Shown one piece after another: positions 18,195 to 25,146 of a stretch of 64,000 nt of DNA. Position 1 is the stretch's first letter, and every line of letters begins with the position of its first letter. The stretch covers positions 75,595 to 139,594 of the forward strand of contig JBBQTB010000010.1 in NCBI GenBank assembly GCA_038213375.1, in the 5' to 3' direction. A program made the position numbers and the translations under genes. This DNA comes from JAAUTT01 sp038213375 (GTDB lineage Bacteria > Bacteroidota > Bacteroidia > Bacteroidales > JAAUTT01). The notes under the pieces are model-generated. The model did no database searches. It was not told where the DNA came from and was given only the letters and a program-made list of their open reading frames with translations.

Positions 18195-18579
18195 AAAAAA
18201 GTCTGCTTTCTTTGTGGATATCATATTTATCAGGGCTTAACCCGTTACAGCGGCACAAACGATCAAATGTTGCTAACATGCCTTCTGCAATGCCATTTTT
18301 TTGTATTGTCTGCAAAGCATACACTGAGCAGGAAGGGTAAAAAACACAAGACACTACGTCCTGCGAAGAAACAAAATATTTATAAAAAAGGAACAGTCCT
18401 GAAAAAACAACTTGCACTTCGTTCTTAGTACCTTTAGCAAAAGAGTAATTATCAGTGTGTTTGTGAACCTCAAAGACCTCCTTGAATTTCAAAACTTCGT
18501 ATTTTGATTGTCCTTGAATGATACAATTACTGCTTAGGAATAGCAAAATTGTAAATATAGTCTTCTGTAACATCATCAA
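18178..18579 (-). CDS. YidD-like protein with an N-terminal signal peptide
   Basis: The protein has 133 residues. Residues about 55-120 match the YidD (membrane protein insertion efficiency factor, DUF37) family: LFLFYKYFVSSQD, then CVFYPSCSVYALQTIQKNG, then GMLATFDRLCRCN. The conserved cysteines C-x4-C and the RCN cysteine are all present. Unlike ordinary YidD (about 70-85 residues, amphipathic N-terminus, next to rnpA/yidC), this one has an added N-terminus, LQKTIFTILLFLSSNCIIQGQ, that looks like a cleavable or lipoprotein signal. Its CDS overlaps the upstream LolA-like gene by 53 bases and the downstream TPR gene by 17. Periplasmic location is inferred and would be unusual for the family. 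Confidence 0.8.
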   Translation of the reverse strand: MMMLQKTIFTILLFLSSNCIIQGQSKYEVLKFKEVFEVHKHTDNYSFAKGTKNEVQVVFSGLFLFYKYFVSSQDVVSCVFYPSCSVYALQTIQKNGIAEGMLATFDRLCRCNGLSPDKYDIHKESRLFYDPVE

Positions 18580-19207
18580 TTTCTAAGTTTTTGTAGGTTG
18601 TAACCTGATAGTTTTCTTTATTTAAGGTATAGGAAATGTCGACAATTTCCATAGGAAACTCAAGTCCCCGAAAATTCTGATAACTGTCAAAAAACTGTTT
18701 GCGAATAATTTTGTCCTTACTATCGATAAATACCATTCCGAACAGGCGGTTATTCTTGTTTGAAATAAGAACTTTCCCAAATATAATCGCCAAATTTTTT
18801 GGTGGCAGCCACGTTGTGATAACCAAATCATTTTGCTTTTCCACTTTTTGTATGGTAAAGGGAGAGTTTTTCAATCCATAATTGTTAATCTGGTTGGTTA
18901 ACACCAGATGGAATATTGAAAATTGACCAATTGGAGGGGAAGCATATTTCGCTGCGATCTTATTATTAATAATCCGGTAAACCAATGTATCGGAAGATAC
19001 CCATGTTTCCTTTTGAGGAAATGTATTTTGATATACCAGTTTTTTGATGTTCTTATCGTAATAGAATTTCCCAATGGTGAGCTGCGATTTACCATCGGCT
19101 GACTTCGCTTTGATAGAATATTCACCTTTTATCCGGTAGAATTTTTGCGCATTTATCTGGCAAAATGTAAATCCAAATAATAATATATAAAAAAATAATT
19201 TATTCAT
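18527..19207 (-). CDS. LolA-like periplasmic protein
   Basis: The ATG at 19207 was chosen because it starts a clean signal peptide (MNKLFFYILLFGFTFCQINAQ); an upstream ATG at 19234 overlaps the terminator stem. The mature protein (about 205 residues) is a series of amphipathic strands, e.g. RIKGEYSIKAKS, LTIGKFYYDKNIKKLVYQ, WVSSDTLVYRI, LFGMVFIDSKDKIIRKQFF and LEFPMEIVDISY. That pattern of alternating Asp/Lys strands ending in a sentence-like xIDxVTEDYIYNFAIP is what LolA/outer-membrane lipoprotein sorting homologues show. No catalytic motif is visible. It may bind lipid or lipoprotein. The gene starts just after a terminator and leads the overlapping gene chain. Confidence 0.65.
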   Translation of the reverse strand: MNKLFFYILLFGFTFCQINAQKFYRIKGEYSIKAKSADGKSQLTIGKFYYDKNIKKLVYQNTFPQKETWVSSDTLVYRIINNKIAAKYASPPIGQFSIFHLVLTNQINNYGLKNSPFTIQKVEKQNDLVITTWLPPKNLAIIFGKVLISNKNNRLFGMVFIDSKDKIIRKQFFDSYQNFRGLEFPMEIVDISYTLNKENYQVTTYKNLEIDDVTEDYIYNFAIPKQ

Positions 19208-19212
19208 TTTAA

Positions 19213-19254
19213 AAAATAAAAAAAGGTTGCCCAATAGTAAATTTGGACAACCTT
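19213..19254 (-). terminator. Terminator between the two-TM gene and the LolA-like gene
   Basis: Reading the minus strand, AAGGTTGTCC (19254-19245) pairs with GGGCAACCTT (19232-19223) and is followed by a T-rich tract. It ends the 19283-19717 transcript or attenuates read-through into the LolA-like gene. Confidence 0.75.
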
Positions 19255-19282
19255 GGTGTTTCAGGTAAGTGACATAGATAAA

Positions 19283-19717
19283 TTAATGAACCGCCGAAGT
19301 AAATATGGCTCCCCATAATACAAAATAGAAAACTACATAAGCCACTGTACCTGTTATACAACCAAACAATGCCTTTTTTGTTAGTTCCCTATCGTTATCA
19401 GAGGCAATATAAACCACTAATAACCCTACCCAAGTAAATACACAACCCCAAATGAACGGAGGAATTCCAAGTGGCGTTTCACCATTTAGTCCGAATGGAT
19501 TTGTACTAATTTCAATTCCGTTAACAAGTAGGTTTCCTGTTTTGGTAAGATCATTGATTGAAATTTCTGGATTTTGTGATACAAAGTTCTCAATAGCAGT
19601 AATTGACGAAATTGCAGTTTCCATTGCATTTCGATCGTAGCTAAAAAGCGCTGCGTCATTCGCTTTAATTTGCGAGAAGCCAGCAATCATCAGACATAGT
19701 AAAAATAATTTTTTCAT
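19283..19717 (-). CDS. Small exported protein with two membrane helices
   Basis: The ATG at 19717 gives the signal peptide MKKLFLLCLMIAGFSQIKA; an upstream in-frame ATG at 19774 would bury it. The mature part (about 125 residues) has an acidic soluble stretch with ENFVSQNPEISINDL and NGIEISTNPFG. Two hydrophobic helices follow, IWGCVFTWVGLLVVYIA and GTVAYVVFYFVLWGAIF, joined by a charged loop SDNDRELTKKALFG. I do not recognise the family. It is upstream of the LolA-like gene with a terminator between, so it may be separately transcribed. Its closeness to the YidD-like module suggests a related role. Confidence 0.65.
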   Translation of the reverse strand: MKKLFLLCLMIAGFSQIKANDAALFSYDRNAMETAISSITAIENFVSQNPEISINDLTKTGNLLVNGIEISTNPFGLNGETPLGIPPFIWGCVFTWVGLLVVYIASDNDRELTKKALFGCITGTVAYVVFYFVLWGAIFTSAVH

Positions 19718-19903
19718 GTTTAGATTTGGTTTGTTAATAATTTCTAAAAATACATTTTTCATAATAAATAACAATTATAAATCAGATTTTTTACGAAAAA
19801 AAATATATAAAGTTTCATAATTCAATTTTTTTAAATAAATGTATGAGTCTTTGCTTATGATAAGCTTATACTATGCCAATTCGACTTAATTAAATCATGT
19901 TCA

Positions 19904-19946
19904 GCCTGTAATGATATGTCCGACTATAGCATAGCCTTAGCCGACC
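19904..19946 (+). repeat. 43-bp direct repeat, copy B
   Basis: This is the partner of 16497-16539, in the same orientation. It begins GCCTGTAATGATAT and ends CCTTAGCCGACC, with 32 of 43 identical positions and no gaps. It lies between queF and the five-gene module. Confidence 0.55.
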
Positions 19947-19968
19947 CCCATTAAAATCGGAACTTCAC

Positions 19969-20343
19969 TTATAGCTTCCTCTCAGCCACCACACATAATT
20001 GCATACCTCCACGAATATTCTGGGTCAGGGTGATTTTACACCACTTGGGCTGTATGGCATCGAAAATGTCGTTGGCAATGGTATTGGCCAGACCTTCGGC
20101 AAAAATGGCTTCTTCGCGGAACGACCATAAATACAGCTTCAGGCTTTTACTTTCGATGCATAGCTTATCCGGTGAAAACTCAATGATCACCGTATTAAAG
20201 TCGGGCTGGTGAGTAACGGGGCAAAAACTGGTTAGTTCGTTACTTTCAAATTTTACTGTTTGAACATTAGCAGGGGCTGCAAATGTATCTAGCTTTTTCG
20301 AAGGTTCATTTACTTTTTTTCCCAAGTAGGTAAATTCTGTCAT
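19969..20343 (-). CDS. queF: NADPH-dependent 7-cyano-7-deazaguanine reductase QueF
   Basis: This enzyme reduces preQ0 to preQ1 in queuosine synthesis. The active-site segment LTSFCPVTHQPDF holds the cysteine that forms a thioimide with preQ0 and the general acid Asp six residues or so later. The substrate/NADPH-binding segment CIESKSLKLYLWSFREE (with ESKS) and the C-terminal ITLTQNIRGGM are also typical. At 124 residues it is a short type-I QueF of the T-fold family. The other pre-Q genes (queD, queE, queC) lie 2.6-5 kb away on the same strand, separated by a LytTR regulator and a hydrolase. Confidence 0.95.
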   Translation of the reverse strand: MTEFTYLGKKVNEPSKKLDTFAAPANVQTVKFESNELTSFCPVTHQPDFNTVIIEFSPDKLCIESKSLKLYLWSFREEAIFAEGLANTIANDIFDAIQPKWCKITLTQNIRGGMQLCVVAERKL

Positions 20344-20400
20344 AGGGTATTTATTTATGTTTCATACTTAAAATAAATGTACTGAATACTATTAAAAAAA

Positions 20401-21258
20401 TTAGCCGTTAGTGCAATACTTTGAAAATGTGACCATCACCTTGTCCACATATGACCGGGAAACAGGGATATCAATAACCGAAGGAAGATCGAGCTCCAAC
20501 TGCAAACCCTCTTTATCTTTACGTATCACTTTCACTTTTTCAAAATTCACCATGTACGACCGATGACAACGTACAATCTCGGTATTTTTAAACAAATTCT
20601 CCATCCGTTTTAGGGTGTTGCGCAGGAGAAATCTGGAGATTTTACCTTTATTTATATAGAAAATGTTAGCATAATTATCCGATGCTTCAATGTAAAGAAG
20701 GTTTTCCTGTTTCATAGAAAGCCTCAAAATACCTTTTTCGTCATGAAAAGGAATCATGCTTTTCGATGAATCAAGGATTGCTTCACCATGCGATAGTTGT
20801 TCGAGTTGCCTGTTTTTTTCCTGCCACGAAAAGTAAAGCCACATGGCGGAATAAGGCAACAAAAGTACTAAAGCAGTATTCTGAATAGACACCTTTAAAA
20901 GGTAAGCAAAAACACGTTCGTCGTGAAAAATTAATTTCTCGAACATTGCATAAAATAATGCCATAAAAAAAACTTCACACAAAACCCACACGGCATAATG
21001 CCAATAGTTTACAGGGAATCGCTTCGAAGCCATGTACATCAAAACTCTGCTAATCACCACTACAAGCACACCTGTAAGGATAATAAGGCTGGAATACAAC
21101 AACAATTGTACTTTTGATACATTAAACCAATATCGCACACCAAATGGTGCATAGAAATTAATGAATAAAAGAGCAAACAATGCCGTGAATATGATCAGAC
21201 GTACAATGTTTGATTTTTCAACTATATATTCGGGTATTTTGCTTTGCACATTCGTCAT
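20401..21258 (-). CDS. Membrane-bound LytTR-type transcription regulator
   Basis: The protein has 285 residues. Four hydrophobic segments occupy about 18-150 (LIIFTALFALLFINFYAPFG; LLLYSSLIILTGVLVVVISRV; YAVWVLCEVFFMALFYAMF; LVLLLPYSAMWLYFSW). A short coiled linker (QEKNRQLEQLSHGEA) leads to a LytTR DNA-binding domain at about 180-285: LLYIEASDNYANIFY, FLLRNTLKRMENLF and RCHRSYMVNFEKV. There is no receiver domain, so it is probably a membrane sensor-regulator of the LytTR class rather than a phosphorelay output. Its targets are unknown. It sits 57 bases upstream of queF on the same strand, so the two could share a transcript. Confidence 0.85.
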   Translation of the reverse strand: MTNVQSKIPEYIVEKSNIVRLIIFTALFALLFINFYAPFGVRYWFNVSKVQLLLYSSLIILTGVLVVVISRVLMYMASKRFPVNYWHYAVWVLCEVFFMALFYAMFEKLIFHDERVFAYLLKVSIQNTALVLLLPYSAMWLYFSWQEKNRQLEQLSHGEAILDSSKSMIPFHDEKGILRLSMKQENLLYIEASDNYANIFYINKGKISRFLLRNTLKRMENLFKNTEIVRCHRSYMVNFEKVKVIRKDKEGLQLELDLPSVIDIPVSRSYVDKVMVTFSKYCTNG

Positions 21259-21467
21259 TTGACCAATTAGTTTTCGATTAACAAAGTTAACTTATTCTGC
21301 AGGACAAATTTTGTATTTAAAACATTGATTTTACTATCTTAATAATTCGCCCCATATAATCTTCTTTTACCCCAAAATTTGAAATTTAACCCCTTTAGCC
21401 TGTTTATAATCCCAACTATTTGCATTGAATTGTGGTTGTTTGTTGCTTTGCCTAAAAATGCGATATA

Positions 21468-22634
21468 ATGGATTATACTAAAAAATTTAACGAGTTAACA
21501 CACATTTGCAACGAATCGGAAAGTCGAATCATCATTGATGACAAAATGGAAATGATTCATCTTCCGTTTAATTCGGAAAACCACTGGCAGCGGATTTGGG
21601 ATGAGGTTAAAATTACTCCTCCCGAAAATGGAATTTTGAATGTATCCGATTCGCAATTCTTCGAAAATAATCATTTCAATTATCCGGTTTTTATTCCTCG
21701 TCATTGTAAGAAAAGCAAAAAAGCCATTATTCTTTTGCATGGATTAAACGAGCGTACCTGGGATAAATATTACACGTGGGCCTATTACCTTGCACTCCAT
21801 ACAAAGAGACCGGTTATTCTGTTTCCCCTGGCCTTTCATGTAAATCGCGCTCCAAAAGCCTGGATTGACCCTAAAATAATGGTTCCTCTGGTTACTGACC
21901 GCAGGAAAAATTGCAAAACTCATACACTAACTTTTGCAAATGCTGCTCTTAGCATTCGTCTTACTGAAGAACCTCTGCGTTTCTTAAAATCGGGACATCA
22001 AACGGCAGAAGATCTGATTTTGTTAATAAACCAGATTGAACATGGTTTGATTAACATTTTTGAAAAGGATACTCAAATCGATATTTTTGCTTATTCCATT
22101 GGCGTTTTTATTGCCCAAATTTTATTCATCGCCTACCCTAAAACGGTGTTTGCTAATAAGAAACTTTTTATTTTCACCGGAGGAGCATTTTTCAACGATA
22201 TGAAAGGAGTGTCACGACTTATCATGGATCAACTGGCATACGAGGTGGTTCACAAATATTATCGAACAGGCATTAACGAAGCGATGGATCATCATATGCT
22301 ATTGTCTTCGCTGATAAAGGAGTTCCCAATGGGAAAGGCCTTTTATTCCATGCTGATTGAAGAAAATAATCGTGCTTTTCGGGAAGAAGCATTATTGAGT
22401 GTAATGAAACAAATTAAAGGGATTACTCTTGCAAAAGATTCGGTGATACCAGCCTTAGGTACAGAAAATTTATTTGGCGTTTTTTCCAACGAAACTCAAA
22501 ACATCCAAACTTTAGACTTCCCTTATGAATATAGCCATGAGATCCCATTTCCTATTTCTCCAAAAATAGATAGTGTACTGGTCGATAATTGCTTCAGAGA
22601 AGTGTTTACGCAGGCAGAGGAGTTTTTGGGATAA
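21468..22634 (+). CDS. DUF6051-like alpha/beta hydrolase
   Basis: This is a 388-residue cytoplasmic protein with no signal peptide. The alpha/beta hydrolase core is visible: KKAIILLHGLNERTWDKYY (HG oxyanion region near residue 90), VILFPLAFHVNRAPKAW, and the nucleophile elbow IDIFAYSIGVFIAQIL (Ser near 212). This pattern with HGLNERTWDKY and FHVNRAPKAW fits what I know as DUF6051, a Bacteroidota family without a described reaction. It is divergent from the LytTR regulator, which makes regulation by that protein plausible but unproven. Confidence 0.7.
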   Translation: MDYTKKFNELTHICNESESRIIIDDKMEMIHLPFNSENHWQRIWDEVKITPPENGILNVSDSQFFENNHFNYPVFIPRHCKKSKKAIILLHGLNERTWDKYYTWAYYLALHTKRPVILFPLAFHVNRAPKAWIDPKIMVPLVTDRRKNCKTHTLTFANAALSIRLTEEPLRFLKSGHQTAEDLILLINQIEHGLINIFEKDTQIDIFAYSIGVFIAQILFIAYPKTVFANKKLFIFTGGAFFNDMKGVSRLIMDQLAYEVVHKYYRTGINEAMDHHMLLSSLIKEFPMGKAFYSMLIEENNRAFREEALLSVMKQIKGITLAKDSVIPALGTENLFGVFSNETQNIQTLDFPYEYSHEIPFPISPKIDSVLVDNCFREVFTQAEEFLG

Positions 22635-22797
22635 ATACAAAAATTTAAATTTCGTTACTGGTTTTGGGTCGCAGCATGCGATCGGCTTAAGTTGCGCCTG
22701 TGTCGAACTCAGCTAGCTAGTGGTTTCTAGCGTTCGGTTTAACCAAACACAGCAAACACTGGGAACACAGCGATATCAATGCTTCTGAATTTTGACT

Positions 22798-22965
22798 CTA
22801 GGGTCATGTCAAACATAATTTGGCTGTTCTACTTGTTGATGAGACCTGTCAGGTTTCAAAAACCTGACAGGTCTCATCAACAAATTTATATTTAACAAGA
22901 CACTAGAGTCATGTCATATATTAATTGACGCAAAATCTGTCAGGTTTCACTTGACATAACTCTAG
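22798..22965. repeat. MITE-like nested inverted repeat
   Basis: The gap between 22635 and 22972 has no gene. An outer pair, CTAGGGTCATGTCAA (22798-22812) and TTGACATAACTCTAG (22951-22965), is inverted with 13 of 15 matching. Inside it lies a perfect 24-bp inverted repeat (22833-22856 and 22860-22883, three-base loop) centred on ACCTGTCAGGT. A further copy of CTAGAGTCATGTCA lies at 22903-22916 and a partial CTGTCAGGTTTC at 22937. The stretch 22635-22797 shows nothing I can support. The element ends seven bases before the queD stop and may also terminate both flanking genes. Confidence 0.7.
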
Positions 22966-22972
22966 TTTCTAT

Positions 22973-23389
22973 TTACTGATATATTTTAGCTCCGTTAGTA
23001 CAGGTTTCATTAACCTCAACACAAACAACCCGAATCCGCTGGTTTTGAAAGTGCCGGACGGCTTGTTCCAAAATAATTTCGGCAATATGTTCAGAAGTAG
23101 GATTTTTTTTGGTGACGAACAAACGTTGACCGGATTGACGAATGTAACTGATCATCGGATCGTCCTCCCATAATAATGTGGCATGGTCTAGATGCTCATC
23201 GATCCATTGTTTCAGAACTTTCACGTCCTGAAAATCGATGAGCATATCCTTATCGTCTAGTGAATTACCCTGAAGATGAACCCTAATAAGCCACGAATGC
23301 CCATGATTATTGGTACATTTACCGGAATAATTCTTTAATAATCGATGAGCTGCTTCAAATCTGAATTCTTTAAATATCTCGTAAACCAT
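22973..23389 (-). CDS. queD: 6-carboxy-5,6,7,8-tetrahydropterin synthase QueD
   Basis: This enzyme converts dihydroneopterin triphosphate to 6-carboxytetrahydropterin in queuosine synthesis. Zinc ligands are the His of FEAAHRLL and the two His of NHGHSW; the catalytic Cys is in GKCTNNHGH. The C-terminal EVNETCTNGAKI matches the family. At 138 residues it is typical. It is upstream-linked to queE and queC on the same strand with a gap of about 190 bases to queE. A TAACTTTG -7-like element lies on the minus strand just before its start. Confidence 0.94.
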   Translation of the reverse strand: MVYEIFKEFRFEAAHRLLKNYSGKCTNNHGHSWLIRVHLQGNSLDDKDMLIDFQDVKVLKQWIDEHLDHATLLWEDDPMISYIRQSGQRLFVTKKNPTSEHIAEIILEQAVRHFQNQRIRVVCVEVNETCTNGAKIYQ

Positions 23390-23423
23390 TATTGTTTTTG
23401 ATTTTAAAATTTAAAAATTTCAC

Positions 23424-23431
23424 CAAAGTTA
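23424..23431 (-). promoter_or_regulatory. Candidate -7 element upstream of queD
   Basis: The minus strand reads TAACTTTG, matching the Bacteroidota -7 consensus TAnnTTTG, about 35 bases before the queD ATG. No well-spaced -33 TTG was found. Confidence 0.4.
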
Positions 23432-23576
23432 CTCGCTTTTCTCAATCCTTTGTTCGCAATAACTTTACCCTACTTAGTTTCAGTTAATTTCTTCTTATCA
23501 CTAATTTCTCACGTTTGAAAATTGATCAAAAGATATGAGAAGCTGTTATAGCCCCTTTTTAAGGAATTGGGGTTAA

Positions 23577-24290
23577 TTATTTTGCCCGCTGCATTCCCCA
23601 AAGGATTACGTGTAAACGGGGGGAGTAGTTATACCCTCGTTTCACAATCTCGTCAACGAGTGCCGGTTTCAATTGCGATTCGAGTGTTTGGCCTTCGATG
23701 GCCAGATATACTTTTAAACGATTAATGGAATATAGTTGGATGATATTTTCGACTTCATCGATGTCTACTGAGGTACGTACCACAAATTTGAAAATGCAGT
23801 ACTCTTTTCCTGCCCAGAAATGCAGGCTTTTATCGTTCACCTCTTGGCGCGAATTGGATAATTTTGGTGATATTACCCAGTTGAACTGGCTGATAATAGA
23901 TTCGTCCATTGCATCACGTCGAAGGGTTAAATTTTCTCTCGCCGCAAACTCAAGTGGTTCGGTAGGAATATATTTACCATTGCTTTCCACATGAAATTTT
24001 TTCCCTGATATGAATAGCTTGTCAAGCCTGTATAAAGAAGGTTCGCCTCCCGTTAAAATGATGTGATACGATTGATGGGCTGTAATTATTTCTTTGATTT
24101 GATCGGATGTATATTCCGTATAATTTCGCGCATTTCCAAACCATGTAAACTTACTGTCGCACCAGCTGCACGTGAGGTTGCAAAAATGAAAACGGAGAAA
24201 TAAACTGTTTACTCCGGCATAATTACCTTCTCCTTGAATAGATTCAAAGCATTCATTAAGAAAAAAAGGAGTTTCATGTTTATCCATCAA
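23577..24290 (-). CDS. queE: 7-carboxy-7-deazaguanine synthase QueE
   Basis: This radical SAM enzyme contracts the 6-carboxytetrahydropterin ring to 7-carboxy-7-deazaguanine. The cluster motif appears as FCNLTCSWCDSKFTW (CxxxCxxC), preceded by the family block ESIQGEGNYAGVNSLFLRF. The glycine-rich SAM-binding stretch IILTGGEPSLY follows. At 237 residues it is within the usual range. It ends six bases from the queC stop-start junction (queC ends upstream at 24297), so queC and queE are surely co-transcribed. Confidence 0.95.
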   Translation of the reverse strand: MMDKHETPFFLNECFESIQGEGNYAGVNSLFLRFHFCNLTCSWCDSKFTWFGNARNYTEYTSDQIKEIITAHQSYHIILTGGEPSLYRLDKLFISGKKFHVESNGKYIPTEPLEFAARENLTLRRDAMDESIISQFNWVISPKLSNSRQEVNDKSLHFWAGKEYCIFKFVVRTSVDIDEVENIIQLYSINRLKVYLAIEGQTLESQLKPALVDEIVKRGYNYSPRLHVILWGMQRAK

Positions 24291-24296
24291 TCTATT

Positions 24297-24971
24297 TTAT
24301 TGTTTGGAGGCGAGATATTCGTTAAATCCTTTTTCGCGAAGTTTGCAGGCAGGGCAGTCACCGCAACCACGTCCCCAGGCATTTACTTTTTCAATGGCGC
24401 TATAACAGGTAAGTGTTAAATCAATTAATTCTGGAAGTTTGCCTGCTTTATCCGCCATTTGAAATGTTTGCGCTTTGTTTTTCCACATAAGTGGTGTATA
24501 GATATTTACGGGCCTGTCCAAACCCAATGAAAGTTCAAGTGCCTTGGCTTTTATATAAGTATCGCGGCAATCGGGATAGCCCGAAAAATCGGTTTCACAG
24601 GTCCCAATAACAAGATTTATCCTCTTTTCGTTATTACGGAAAGCATGATTTGAAATCACCGTAAGAAAAATGCCATTCCGGTTGGGCACAAAGCTAGCTG
24701 GTAAATTAGCTGCTTGTGGATGCGATTCGTTATGATTCCCTTCATGCAGTAATGTACTATCGGCCATTGATGTAATAAATCGATCGATGTCATAAAGGGT
24801 ATGTTTTACTCCAAAATGTTTGGCAATCAAACCGGCATAACGCAATTCAACACTATGTCTTTGTCCATAATGGATACTCACGGTTTCAACCTCATCGAAT
24901 TTTTGCAATGCCCAAATCAGACATACAAAAGAATCCTGTCCTCCGGATAATAAAACGTACGCTTTTTGCAT
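24297..24971 (-). CDS. queC: 7-cyano-7-deazaguanine synthase QueC
   Basis: This ATP-dependent enzyme turns 7-carboxy-7-deazaguanine plus ammonia into preQ0. The PP-loop is YVLLSGGQDSFVCL at residues 5-18. Zinc-binding cysteines occur in CYSAIEK and in the C-terminal GCGDCPACKLRE. Substrate blocks SIHYGQRHSVEL, PNRNGIFL and CETDFSGYPDCR are all present. It is the first gene of the queC-queE-queD run on the minus strand. Confidence 0.96.
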   Translation of the reverse strand: MQKAYVLLSGGQDSFVCLIWALQKFDEVETVSIHYGQRHSVELRYAGLIAKHFGVKHTLYDIDRFITSMADSTLLHEGNHNESHPQAANLPASFVPNRNGIFLTVISNHAFRNNEKRINLVIGTCETDFSGYPDCRDTYIKAKALELSLGLDRPVNIYTPLMWKNKAQTFQMADKAGKLPELIDLTLTCYSAIEKVNAWGRGCGDCPACKLREKGFNEYLASKQ

Positions 24972-25060
24972 TCAAATAAAAATTACTGATGACAAAAAAA
25001 TTAAAATGGTAGTAGTCTAAATTACAACCTTACATGGTTTTAGCTATTTACGATTCCTTT

Positions 25061-25115
25061 TTACAAAGGGCGATGCCTTGTGCTAACTTATTACACCCCT
25101 TCAAGGCTTAAATAG
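25061..25115. repeat. Possible dispersed intergenic hairpin
   Basis: The queC-aspS gap contains GCCTTG and CAAGGC about 27 bases apart, framing TTACACCCC, next to AAAGGGCGATG. Similar GGGC-rich intergenic words occur in Bacteroidota. I see only one copy here. Confidence 0.3.
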
Positions 25116-25146
25116 TTGATTAATATTGAATTACATTCCTTTCTAA

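Noticed and set aside
24972..25146. Possible tRNA or riboswitch in the queC-aspS gap
   Set aside because: No cloverleaf with T-loop GTTCRANNC and no preQ1 aptamer pattern could be made; only a weak hairpin is present.
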